Notes under the pieces: generated by a model
The model's database searches: none
What the model was told of the DNA's origin: nothing
The model's input: only the letters and a program-made list of their open reading frames with translations
In this document: positions 57,024 to 64,000 of the stretch, piece by piece
How positions within the stretch are numbered: the first letter of the stretch is position 1
Layout of the letters: each line of letters opens with the position of its first letter
Origin: Pelomonas parva
Lineage (GTDB): Bacteria; Pseudomonadota; Gammaproteobacteria; Burkholderiales; Burkholderiaceae_C
Direction: 5' to 3'
Assembly: GCF_043555835.1 (NCBI RefSeq)
Contig: NZ_JBIGHV010000004.1
Span: 434,001 to 498,000, forward strand
DNA: 64,000 nucleotides
Position numbers and translations under genes: made by a program

Positions 57024-57539
57024 ATGTCCACCCCCTTCATCGGCGAAGTGCGCCTCTTCGGCGGCAACTTCGCACCCAATGGCTGGATGCTCTGCCAAGG
57101 CCAGCTGGTGTCCATCGCCGAGAACGAGGCGCTGTTCCAGCTGATCGGCACGATCTACGGCGGCGACGGCGAAACCACGTTCGCGCTGCCCGACCTGCGT
57201 GGCCGCGTGCCGCTGCACGGCGGCCAGGGGCCGGGGCTGTCGCCGTACAGCCTGGGCGAGCAGGGCGGCACGGAAGCCGTCACGCTGACGGCCGCGCAGA
57301 TGCCCCGCCACACCCATCCGCTGATCGCCAGCCCGGCCGCTGCCAGCGGTGCGGCGCCCGGCGGTGCGCTGCTCGCCGCCACGGCCACTGCCAGCTACGA
57401 CCCCGGCACCGCCAGCACCGCGATGGCCACCGGCGCCGTCGGCAGCGCGGGCGGCGCCCAGCCGCACGACAACATGGCGCCCAGCGTGGGCGTGAACTAC
57501 ATCATTTCGCTGTTCGGCATCTTCCCGCAGCCGAGCTAG
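57024..57539 (+). CDS. Phage tail-collar (Mdp-like) protein 2
   Basis: 171 residues. NFAPNGWMLCQGQLVSIAEN, FQLIGTIYGGDGE, FALPDLRGRVPLHGGQGPG, QMPRHTHPL and NYIISLFGIFP. A paralogue of its neighbours with the N-terminal half best kept. GAGGAG lies 8 bases before the start. Confidence 0.88.
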   Translation: MSTPFIGEVRLFGGNFAPNGWMLCQGQLVSIAENEALFQLIGTIYGGDGETTFALPDLRGRVPLHGGQGPGLSPYSLGEQGGTEAVTLTAAQMPRHTHPLIASPAAASGAAPGGALLAATATASYDPGTASTAMATGAVGSAGGAQPHDNMAPSVGVNYIISLFGIFPQPS

Positions 57540-57548
57540 GAGCAAGAC

Positions 57549-58070
57549 ATGGCCGATCCCTTCGTCGCCGAGATCCGCGTGATGCCCTACAACTTCGCGC
57601 CGCGGGGCTGGGCCCGCTGCGATGGCCAGTTGATGCCCATCAGCCAGAACACCGCGCTGTTCTCGCTGCTGGGCACCAGCTTCGGCGGCGATGGCAGGTC
57701 GACCTTTGCGCTGCCCGACCTGCGCGACAGCTTCGCGATGGGCGCCGGCGACGGGCCGGGCCTCAGCCAGCGCGATCTGGGCGAGCGAGTGGGCAGCGCC
57801 ACGGTGGCGCTGCTGGCCAGCGAGATGCCGGCCCACAGCCACGCGCTGGCGGCCGGCGTGACGCCCGCCGCCACCAGCCCCGCCGGCAACGTGATGGCGC
57901 CGACGGCGAGCGGCGCCAAGGTCTACCGCGCGCCCGGCGCGGCCACCGCCATGGCCGCTGCCGCCGTCAGCCCGGCCGGCGCCAGCGCGCCGCATGCGAA
58001 CCGCCAGCCCTATCTGGGTCTGATGTTCTGCATCGCGCTGCAGGGCATCTTTCCGCCGCGCTCCTCGTGA
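57549..58070 (+). CDS. Phage tail-collar (Mdp-like) protein 3
   Basis: 173 residues. NFAPRGWARCDGQLMPISQN, FSLLGTSFGGDGRSTFALPD, EMPAHSHAL and MFCIALQGIFPP. Its stop overlaps the GTG start of the acetyltransferase gene (GTGA). Confidence 0.88.
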   Translation: MADPFVAEIRVMPYNFAPRGWARCDGQLMPISQNTALFSLLGTSFGGDGRSTFALPDLRDSFAMGAGDGPGLSQRDLGERVGSATVALLASEMPAHSHALAAGVTPAATSPAGNVMAPTASGAKVYRAPGAATAMAAAAVSPAGASAPHANRQPYLGLMFCIALQGIFPPRSS

Positions 58071-58549
58071 AGCACCGCCTGCGCCCTGCGACGCCCGCTG
58101 ACGCGGCCTGGCAGCTCGCCATCTACGCCGGCACGCGCGCCGATGAGCTGGCGCTGACCGGCTGGCCCATCGAGCAATGCGAGGCCTTCATGCGCCAGCA
58201 GCACGAGGCCCAGCAGCGCCACTACGCACTGCACTTCCCCCGCTCGGTCTGCCAGCTCATCCTGGTGCAGGGCGACACGGTGGCCGGCCGGCTGTGGCTG
58301 GACGAGCGCGCCGACCGCCTGCACATCCTCGACATCGCGCTGCTGCCCGCCTGGCGCGGCCTGGGCGTGGGCACGCGCTGCCTGCAGGCGCTGGCCGCGC
58401 AGGGCCGGTGCCTGAGCATCCAGGTCGAGCTGCACAACCCCGCCCGGCGGCTCTACGAGCGGCTGGGTTTCGTGCCCGAGGGCGAACCCGTGGGCCTGCA
58501 CCAGGCCATGCTGAGGCCCGCCGCCCACACCGAGGAGTGCCTGCCATGA
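58067..58549 (+). CDS. GNAT-family N-acetyltransferase within the collar operon
   Basis: 160 residues from GTG 58067. LHILDIALLPAWRGLGVGTRCLQAL carries the acetyl-CoA loop (RGLGVG) and NPARRLYERLGF the C-terminal motif. Translational overlap on both sides ties it to the collar genes, so it may modify a product of this operon. Confidence 0.87.
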   Translation: MKHRLRPATPADAAWQLAIYAGTRADELALTGWPIEQCEAFMRQQHEAQQRHYALHFPRSVCQLILVQGDTVAGRLWLDERADRLHILDIALLPAWRGLGVGTRCLQALAAQGRCLSIQVELHNPARRLYERLGFVPEGEPVGLHQAMLRPAAHTEECLP

Positions 58550-58908
58550 TCAACAAGCGCAATCTGCTCAAGGGCGGCATGACCGCCGTCGTCGCCAGCG
58601 CGGGCAGCGCCGCGGCCCTGGCCACCGTGCGGCCCAGCCTCGCTGGGCCATCGGGCCTGGCCAGCTGGCAGGCCCATGTCGGCGAGCGGTTCGACGTCCA
58701 GGGGCACGGGGTCACGCTGCAGGCCGTCAAGCCGCTGCCCAGCCGCCAGGCCGGCGAGCAGTTCAGCCTGCATTTCAGCGGCGCGCTGCCGCCCGGCATC
58801 GGCGACGCCCTGCTCTCGCTGACCCAGGCCGGTGCGCCCGCCCAGGCCCTGTACCTGGCACGCACACCGCAGGGCCTGCGCGCCGATTTCTGCCGCCTGC
58901 AAGGCTGA
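58546..58908 (+). CDS. Small exported protein with a second DUF6916-like domain
   Basis: 120 residues. N terminus KRNLLKGGMTAVVASAGSAAALA is a signal-like segment without twin arginine. The rest (WQAHVGERFDVQGHGVTLQAV, EQFSLHFSGALPPG) follows the same plan as the DUF6916-like protein at 56192. Last gene of the overlapping operon. Function unknown. Confidence 0.68.
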   Translation: MINKRNLLKGGMTAVVASAGSAAALATVRPSLAGPSGLASWQAHVGERFDVQGHGVTLQAVKPLPSRQAGEQFSLHFSGALPPGIGDALLSLTQAGAPAQALYLARTPQGLRADFCRLQG

Positions 58909-59023
58909 CAAAGTTCTCACAAAGCAGGGCCAGTCCTGCTCGGCCGGCACGGGGTGGCCGGTGAGAATCCGCGTCGCCCGGCACCGCTGCCGTTGCGGTG
59001 CCCGATGTGAGCCGAGCGATCCC
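58909..59023 (+). ncRNA. Structured 5' leader, possible cis-regulatory RNA
   Basis: TTCTCAC (58914-58920) pairs with GTGAGAA (58961-58967), enclosing GCAGG/CCTGC (58924-58928/58935-58939) and CGGCC/GGCCG (58941-58945/58956-58960): a three-way junction. GGCACCGC/GCGGTGCC (58980-58987/58995-59002) follows, and CTCGGC (58939-58944) can pair with GCCGAG (59011-59016) near the start codon. No known riboswitch class was recognised. Confidence 0.4.
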
Positions 59024-59593
59024 GTGAAATTTCTTGTTGTAGACCCGCTGGCCGGGGTTCAGACCTTCGTGCGCCAGTTGTTGCAAGCCCATGGCGTGGC
59101 GGCAGAGAACGTCCTCTGCTGCGCCAGCGTCGACGCCGCCCTCGCCCAGGGCCCGGCGTTCCAGCCGCAGTTGCTGATCACCGACTGGTTCGCCAAGGCC
59201 GCGCTGACCGGCCCGCAGCTCGCCCTGCGGCTGCGCGAGGCGCGGCCCGGCCTGCAGCTCGCGCTGCTGAGCTTCGACGTGACGCCCGAGCACGAGCTGG
59301 AGGCGCTGGCGCTGGGCGCCCAGTTCCTGCTGAAGAAGCCCTTCACCGCCGAGCAGCTGAAGAAGGAAATGGCCCGCGTGCTCGACGCGCTGCCCCGGCC
59401 GTCACCTGCACGGCTTGCGCGGCCCGTGTTGCCGCCGATGCCGCTGCAGCCGGTCATCAAGCCCGGTGACCGCGTGCGCTTCAACGGCGCCGTCCATGTG
59501 GCCCAGTACGTGGTGCACCGACCGGGCGAAACGGTGGTACAGCTGAAAGGCCAGGGGGGCCTGATTCCTGTCGATAGGCTGCAGCCCGCCTAG
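59024..59593 (+). CDS. Receiver-domain protein with short C-terminal beta domain
   Basis: 189 residues from GTG 59024. Receiver core: FLVVDPLAG (the usual acidic pair is reduced to one Asp), phospho-acceptor Asp in LLITDWF, LLSFDV in place of the Thr loop, and Lys in LLKKPF. After a Pro-rich linker, VIKPGDRVRFNGAVHVAQYVV and VVQLKGQGGLIPVDRLQ form a small SH3-like fold. No DNA-binding domain. The degenerate acidic site raises doubt about phosphorylation. Confidence 0.8.
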   Translation: MKFLVVDPLAGVQTFVRQLLQAHGVAAENVLCCASVDAALAQGPAFQPQLLITDWFAKAALTGPQLALRLREARPGLQLALLSFDVTPEHELEALALGAQFLLKKPFTAEQLKKEMARVLDALPRPSPARLARPVLPPMPLQPVIKPGDRVRFNGAVHVAQYVVHRPGETVVQLKGQGGLIPVDRLQPA

Positions 59594-59970
59594 ACGAAAG
59601 CGACCAGCAACATCAGCAGCGGATAAGGCAGCGCCACCGTTGGGCGCAGCGCGCTCTTCAGATACTCGGCAACGAGGCCGGCGCCGCGCGGGCGGCTGGC
59701 GAGCCAGTCGCTGTGCAACTGCATGGCCGGGGCATCGGCGCCGGTCTTCAGCGCGGGCTCGATGGCCAGCAGGCGGTCGCCCAGCCGACCCTGGAAGGTC
59801 TTGAGCACGGCCTCCTGCAACCACAGCAAGGCCAGCACCGCGAGCGCCAGCGCGCTGTCCAGCACCAGCAGCGTCGCCAGGAAGGCTGCCAGCTTGACGG
59901 CCAGCGCCAGCGCCTCGTAGCGCTCATGCTGGCTCTGCAAGGCCAGCCATTCCTGCTGCAGCGCGTTCAC
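59590..59970 (-). CDS. Small membrane protein next to the ABC-F gene
   Basis: 126 residues with two hydrophobic segments (about 23-52 and 108-125) and a helical middle. No family recognised. ATG overlaps the stop of the ABC-F gene by 4 bases, so it is translated with it. Confidence 0.65.
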   Translation of the reverse strand: MNALQQEWLALQSQHERYEALALAVKLAAFLATLLVLDSALALAVLALLWLQEAVLKTFQGRLGDRLLAIEPALKTGADAPAMQLHSDWLASRPRGAGLVAEYLKSALRPTVALPYPLLMLLVAFV

Positions 59971-61847
59971 TTGGCCTCGAGCACTTCCCAGCGCTCCATC
60001 AACTCCAGCAGCTCGGCGTCGATGGCGGCAGCGCGGTCGGTCACCTCGGCGATGCGCGCCGCGCCCTGGGCGTACAGCTCACTGCCGGCGATCAGCGCGT
60101 TGAGTTGCTTCTGCTCGGCCTCCAACGCAGCCATCAGCTTGGGCAGCTCGTCCAGCTCGCGCTGCTCCTTGTAGCTGAGCTTGCGCTTGGTGGCGACGAC
60201 CGGGGCGGGCTCAGGAGCAGCCGGTGGCGGCGTGGGCGCGGCAGCGGGCTTGGGTGCCGCCTGCGCCTGCAGGGCTGCAGCGCGTTTGGACTGCGTCAAC
60301 CAGTCCTGCACGCTGCCCTCGTACTCGCGCCAGCGCGCCTCGCCTTCGTAGACGATGGTGGACGTGACGACGTTGTCCAGGAAGCGGCGGTCATGGCTGA
60401 CGAGGAAGACCGTGCCGTCGTACTCGGCCAGCAACTCCTCCAGCAGCTCCAGCGTCTCGATGTCGAGGTCGTTGGTGGGCTCGTCCAGCACCAGCACATT
60501 GGCCGGCCGCGCGAACAGGCGAGCCAGCAGCAGGCGGTTGCGCTCGCCGCCGGACAGCGTGCGCACGGGCGAATTGGCGCGTGCGGGCGAGAACAGGAAG
60601 TCGCCGAGGTAGCTCTTGACGTGCTTCTTCTGGTTGCCGATCTCGATCCACTCCGAGCCGGGGCTGATGGTGTCGGCCAGCGTCGCGTCCAGGTTGAGCG
60701 TGTCGCGCATCTGGTCGAAATAGGCGACCGTCATCTTGGAGCCCAGGCGCACGCTGCCGCTGTCGGGCGGAAGTTCGCCGAGGATCATCTTCAGCAGCGT
60801 CGTCTTGCCGGCGCCGTTGGGGCCGATCAGGCCGACCTTGTCGCCGCGCAGGATGGTGGAGGTGAAGCCTCGCACGATGGGCCGGTCGCCATAGCTCTTG
60901 GACACGTCCTCCAGCTCCGCGACGATCTTGCCGCTGGCGCCGCCGGTGTCGATGTCCAGCCTGACCTTGCCCTGCACATCGCGGCGCGCGGCGTGGGCCT
61001 GGCGCATGACCTCCAGCCGCTGGATGCGCGCGACCGAGCGCGTGCGGCGTGCTTCCACGCCCTTGCGTATCCAGACCTCCTCCTGCGCCAGCAGCTTGTC
61101 GAAGCGCGCGTTGAACAGCGCCTCGTTCTCCAGCTCGTAAGCCTTGGCGGCCTGGAAGGCAGCGTAGTTGCCTGGGTAGCCGCGCAGTTGGCCGCGGTCC
61201 AGCTCGACGATGCGGTTGGCGACGTTGTCCAGGAAGGCGCGATCGTGGGTGATCAGCAGCAGCGAGCCCTTGAAGTCGTTCAGCAGGCCTTCCAGCCAGG
61301 TGATGGCGTCCAGGTCCAGGTGGTTGGTGGGCTCGTCCAGCAGCAGCACGTCGGGCTGGGCCACCAGCGCGCGGCCCAGCGCGACGCGCTTCTTCAGGCC
61401 GCCGGACAGCGTGCTGATCAGCCGCGAGCCGTCCAGGCCCAGACGGTGCAGCGTCTCCTCGACGCGCTGCTCCCAGTTCCACGCGCCGATGTGCTCGATG
61501 CGCTCCTGCACCCAGGCCAGGTCGTCGTTCTCGTCGTGGATCTCGTAGCGCTCGCGCAGCGCCTTGTGCTCGGCCACGCCCTCGCTGATGACGTCGAAGA
61601 TGGTCGCGTCGCCGCGCAGCTCGGGCTCCTGCGGCACGTAGACGTTGGTCAGGCCTTGCTGCTGCTGCAGCAGGCCGTCATCGAGCTTTTCCAGCCCGGC
61701 GAGGATCTTCAGCAGCGAGGACTTGCCGGTGCCGTTGCGGCCGATGAGGCCGACGCGCTCGCCGACTTCGAGGGAGAAACCGGCGCCATCGAGAAGCGCG
61801 ACGTGCCCAAAAGCGAGATGGGCGTTGGTGAGGGAGAGGACTGCCAT
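59967..61847 (-). CDS. uup: ABC-F ATPase Uup
   Basis: 626 residues. Two ABC domains: Walker A GRNGTGKSSLLK and GPNGAGKTTLLK, signatures LSGGLKKRVALGR and LSGGERNRLLLAR, Walker B VLLLDEPTNHLDL and VLVLDEPTNDLDI. The C-terminal Pro/Ala linker and coiled coil (LDELPKLMAALEAEQKQLNA) is typical of Uup rather than EttA. Soluble, acts on ribosomes or branched DNA. Confidence 0.93.
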   Translation of the reverse strand: MAVLSLTNAHLAFGHVALLDGAGFSLEVGERVGLIGRNGTGKSSLLKILAGLEKLDDGLLQQQQGLTNVYVPQEPELRGDATIFDVISEGVAEHKALRERYEIHDENDDLAWVQERIEHIGAWNWEQRVEETLHRLGLDGSRLISTLSGGLKKRVALGRALVAQPDVLLLDEPTNHLDLDAITWLEGLLNDFKGSLLLITHDRAFLDNVANRIVELDRGQLRGYPGNYAAFQAAKAYELENEALFNARFDKLLAQEEVWIRKGVEARRTRSVARIQRLEVMRQAHAARRDVQGKVRLDIDTGGASGKIVAELEDVSKSYGDRPIVRGFTSTILRGDKVGLIGPNGAGKTTLLKMILGELPPDSGSVRLGSKMTVAYFDQMRDTLNLDATLADTISPGSEWIEIGNQKKHVKSYLGDFLFSPARANSPVRTLSGGERNRLLLARLFARPANVLVLDEPTNDLDIETLELLEELLAEYDGTVFLVSHDRRFLDNVVTSTIVYEGEARWREYEGSVQDWLTQSKRAAALQAQAAPKPAAAPTPPPAAPEPAPVVATKRKLSYKEQRELDELPKLMAALEAEQKQLNALIAGSELYAQGAARIAEVTDRAAAIDAELLELMERWEVLEAK

Positions 61848-61874
61848 CCGGCGATTGTCCCCTGGCCGCCCGGA

Positions 61875-62831
61875 TCAGCCGCGACGGCTGCGGCGCCAGG
61901 CCGCTGGCGGCGCACCGTATTCGCGGCGGAAGGCGCGGCTGAAGGCGGTGTCGGTCTGGTAGCCGACCTGCTCGGCAATGTGCGCCAGCGGCGCATTGCT
62001 GCCGGCCAGCAGGTTGGCTGCCAGCACCATGCGCCAGTGGGTCAGGTATTGCATCGGCGGGCTGCCCACCAGCTGCTGGAAGCGCTCGGCCAGCACGGTG
62101 CGCGATGTGCCGGCCGAGCGCGCCAGCTCCTCCACCGTCCACGGGCGGGCCGGCTGTTCATGCAAGGCCTGCAGCGCGGCGCCGACGATGCGGTCCCCCA
62201 CCGCCGCCAGCCAGCCGGTGCGGTCGGGCGGCAGCCCGTTCATGTACAGGCGCAACACCTCGATGAACAACACCTCGGCCAGCTTGGCCAGCACGCCCTC
62301 CCCGCCCGGCCGCGGCGAGCGGGCCTCGGCCAGCGCATAGCGGATGGAACTCTCCAGCCAGGCCCCGGCGCTCGAACCGCGCACGTTGACGCGCACCAGC
62401 GGCGGCAAGCCGGCCAGCAGCAGGCGGGCTAGGCGCGCGTCGCAGGCCAGGTAGCCGCACATCAGCTGCGTCTGCGCACCGCCACCGCCGTAGCTCAGCA
62501 GGCGCGGGCGGCGTGCGAGCAGGCGCTCGAACCGCGCGCCCTTGGCCGGCGGCAGGGCCGGGTCGGACGCCATGCGGTGCGCGTCACCGTGCGAGAAGAC
62601 GATGACGTCACCTGCCGTGAGCGCCACCGGCTCGCTGCCGTCCAGCGTCACATGGCAGTCACCGTGGGTGATGAGGTGGAAGATGACAACTCGCTCGGCC
62701 GTCGGCTCCAGCAGCGGGGCGGCAATGTCGGCATGCGGCGACTGGTAGCACCACGGCGCGGTGAAGCGGCCCTGCAGAAAGATTGCGCCCACCAGACGCA
62801 CCACGCCCAGCGTGTGGGACAGCGCATCCAT
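61875..62831 (-). CDS. AraC-family regulator with cupin-type ligand domain
   Basis: 318 residues from ATG 62831. N-terminal cupin_6-like domain (VIFHLITHGDCHVTLDG, GDVIVFSHGDAHRM) and C-terminal AraC HTH (WTVEELARSAGTSRTVLAERF, PLAHIAEQVGYQTDTAFSRAFRREYG). Start shares one base with the OsmC stop (TGATG), so they are co-transcribed. Confidence 0.9.
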   Translation of the reverse strand: MDALSHTLGVVRLVGAIFLQGRFTAPWCYQSPHADIAAPLLEPTAERVVIFHLITHGDCHVTLDGSEPVALTAGDVIVFSHGDAHRMASDPALPPAKGARFERLLARRPRLLSYGGGGAQTQLMCGYLACDARLARLLLAGLPPLVRVNVRGSSAGAWLESSIRYALAEARSPRPGGEGVLAKLAEVLFIEVLRLYMNGLPPDRTGWLAAVGDRIVGAALQALHEQPARPWTVEELARSAGTSRTVLAERFQQLVGSPPMQYLTHWRMVLAANLLAGSNAPLAHIAEQVGYQTDTAFSRAFRREYGAPPAAWRRSRRG

Positions 62832-63364
62832 CAGCCTGCGGCGACCTCGATGTCCAGCAGCAGCGGCACCGGCTGGCGCAGCGCCGCCGGCACCGGGGAG
62901 CGCAGGCAACTCTGCTCGACCAGCTCGCGGATCTGCGCCGCCGTCAGCCCGGCGGCCGCGATGCGGATGTGCAGCGTCATCGCCACGGGCGCGGCGCCAA
63001 CGGGCTGCCCGTCATCGCCGGCAAGACCCAGCAGGCCGCGCGTGTCCGAACGGCTGGTGACCCAGGCGTCGAGCGACTCAAGCGCCACCCCCTGCACCGC
63101 CGCGTTCATGACGATGCAGGTGACGGCGCAGGAAGCCGTGCCCGCCCGCAGCAGCCAGCCCGGCGTCACGCCGCCACCGCTGCCGCCGAGTTCAGGCGGC
63201 ATGTCGGTCTCGACGCGCAGGCCGTTGTCGTGCAGCGCCGAGACGCGCAGGCCGCCTTCCCAGCGCACCCGTGCGGGCGTGTCGTCGTGCAGGCCCAGCT
63301 CGGGCCGCTTGCGCATGACGGCGGCCACGCGCTCCAGCGCGGCGGCGATGCGGTCCAGGGCCAT
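62831..63364 (-). CDS. OsmC-family peroxide-reducing protein
   Basis: 177 residues from ATG 63364; the longer open frame is discarded. Family Cys pair: TASCAVTCIVM and EQSCLRSPVP. Reduces organic hydroperoxides in the cytoplasm. The linked AraC gene may regulate it. Confidence 0.85.
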   Translation of the reverse strand: MALDRIAAALERVAAVMRKRPELGLHDDTPARVRWEGGLRVSALHDNGLRVETDMPPELGGSGGGVTPGWLLRAGTASCAVTCIVMNAAVQGVALESLDAWVTSRSDTRGLLGLAGDDGQPVGAAPVAMTLHIRIAAAGLTAAQIRELVEQSCLRSPVPAALRQPVPLLLDIEVAAG

Positions 63365-63495
63365 GGCACTCTCCCAAGGGGGTGTCGATCGATTATGGGA
63401 CGCCGGACGCTCGGGCAGGAATTGCGGGCGACAGGGCAGGACGCCAGCGCTGTACGGCGGGATGCTGGCCGCCTTGCCTGTCAGGAGACACCCCC

Positions 63496-64000
63496 ATGAA
63501 CGCACCGCTCGACCCCACCGCATTCAACGCCCTCAAGGCCCGCCAGCAAACCGCCTGGGCCAGCGGCAACTACGCCGTCATCGGCACCACCTTGCAACTC
63601 GTCGGCGAGCAGCTCGCCGAGGCCTGCGACCTGCGCTGGGGCGAACGGGTTCTCGATGTGGCCGCCGGCAATGGCAACGCCAGCCTGGCCGCCGCGCGGC
63701 GCGGCGCGACGGTCACGTCCACCGACTACGTGGGCGACCTGCTGCAGCGCGGCGCGGCGCGTGCCACAGCGGAGGGCCTGCAGATCGAGTTCAGCGTCGC
63801 CGACGCCGAGGCCCTGCCCTTCGCCGACGCCAGCTTCGACGCCGTGCTGTCCACCTTCGGCGTGATGTTCACGCCCGACCAGGCCAAGGCCGCAGCGGAG
63901 CTGGCGCGCGTCTGCCGCCCGGGCGGGCGCATCGCCCTGGCCAACTGGACGCCCGAGGGCTTCATCGGCCAGCTGTTCAAGGTGATGGGCCGACACCTGC
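63496..64000 (+). CDS. SAM-dependent methyltransferase (partial, runs off the window)
   Basis: 168 residues seen. AGGAG lies 9 bases before the ATG. Motif I VLDVAAGNGNASLAAA, acidic SVADAEALPFADASFDAVLS and PGGRIALANWTPEGF match class I ubiE-like methyltransferases. Divergent from the OsmC-AraC pair. Confidence 0.9.
   Translation, partial: MNAPLDPTAFNALKARQQTAWASGNYAVIGTTLQLVGEQLAEACDLRWGERVLDVAAGNGNASLAAARRGATVTSTDYVGDLLQRGAARATAEGLQIEFSVADAEALPFADASFDAVLSTFGVMFTPDQAKAAAELARVCRPGGRIALANWTPEGFIGQLFKVMGRHL

Noticed and set aside
56498..58070. Tail-collar genes as part of a prophage
   Set aside because: No capsid, terminase, integrase or lysis gene is nearby, and the operon includes PEP-CTERM and GNAT genes.
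58941..58990. Cobalamin riboswitch
   Set aside because: Only a short stretch (GGCCGGTGAGAATCCG) recalls the B12 element; the B12 box and the expected target genes are missing.

Overview
The window is a GC-rich (roughly 70 %) bacterial chromosome segment from a betaproteobacterium, most likely a Burkholderiales member of the Roseateles/Rubrivivax/Leptothrix type. The grounds are gene content and order: a complete atpIBEFHAGDC operon close to hemE and priA (an origin-proximal arrangement in this order), a DUF2917 protein, several PEP-CTERM surface proteins, and housekeeping proteins that read as betaproteobacterial. The genus is inference. No rRNA, tRNA or CRISPR array was recognised.

Layout. 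1-7182: end of an unknown gene, two small hypothetical genes, then a TonB-dependent receptor whose stop overlaps the start of a very large TPR-sensor hybrid histidine kinase (HisKA, HATPase, two receivers, Hpt). 7183-11895: a low-GC island that I read as a cluster of integron attC sites without an integrase (CALIN). Five small cassette genes all lie on the minus strand, separated by attC sites, and an IS1182-family element has destroyed a further cassette. Each intact cassette starts with a half-core exactly complementary to the R'' box of its own attC. A remnant attI may lie at the right edge. 11896-16547: a Do-family periplasmic protease, an alpha/beta hydrolase and two hypothetical exported or anchored proteins. 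16558-23214 (minus strand): glutathione S-transferase, a BASS transporter, a small helix-turn-helix-like protein, a YdeP-type molybdopterin oxidoreductase, a PDDEXK nuclease of the YhcG/DUF1016 family flanked by a duplicated, diverged 5' end of the oxidoreductase gene, and two membrane proteins. 23244-29093: aldose dehydrogenase, an NtrX/NtrY-like sigma54 two-component pair, an AEC transporter and a pseudokinase.

29188-35756 holds two PEP-CTERM proteins, an O-antigen-ligase-like membrane protein with an unusual periplasmic insert, Rep helicase and a small anchored protein. 35758-47533 (minus) holds priA, hemE, a sugar-phosphate mutarotase and the ATP synthase operon with a readable sigma70 promoter and terminator. 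47682-53936 (minus) holds an SMP-30 protein, a GNAT, and a tightly overlapping amino-acid cluster (EamA exporter, DUF2917, Asp/Glu racemase, PLP aminotransferase, PhzF, AlaX) divergent from a MocR-type regulator with repeated operator-like motifs between them. 55521-58908 is an overlapping operon of a PEP-CTERM protein, a DUF6916-like protein, three tail-collar (Mdp-type) proteins, a GNAT and a second small DUF6916-like exported protein. It is followed by a response-regulator gene with a highly structured leader. 59590-64000 carries a small membrane protein, the ABC-F protein Uup, an AraC regulator, an OsmC protein and the start of a methyltransferase gene.

The most noteworthy items are the integrase-less cassette array, the terminal duplications at ydeP (around the nuclease gene) and alaX, the tail-collar operon, the structured leader at 58909-59023 and the MocR-controlled amino-acid cluster.
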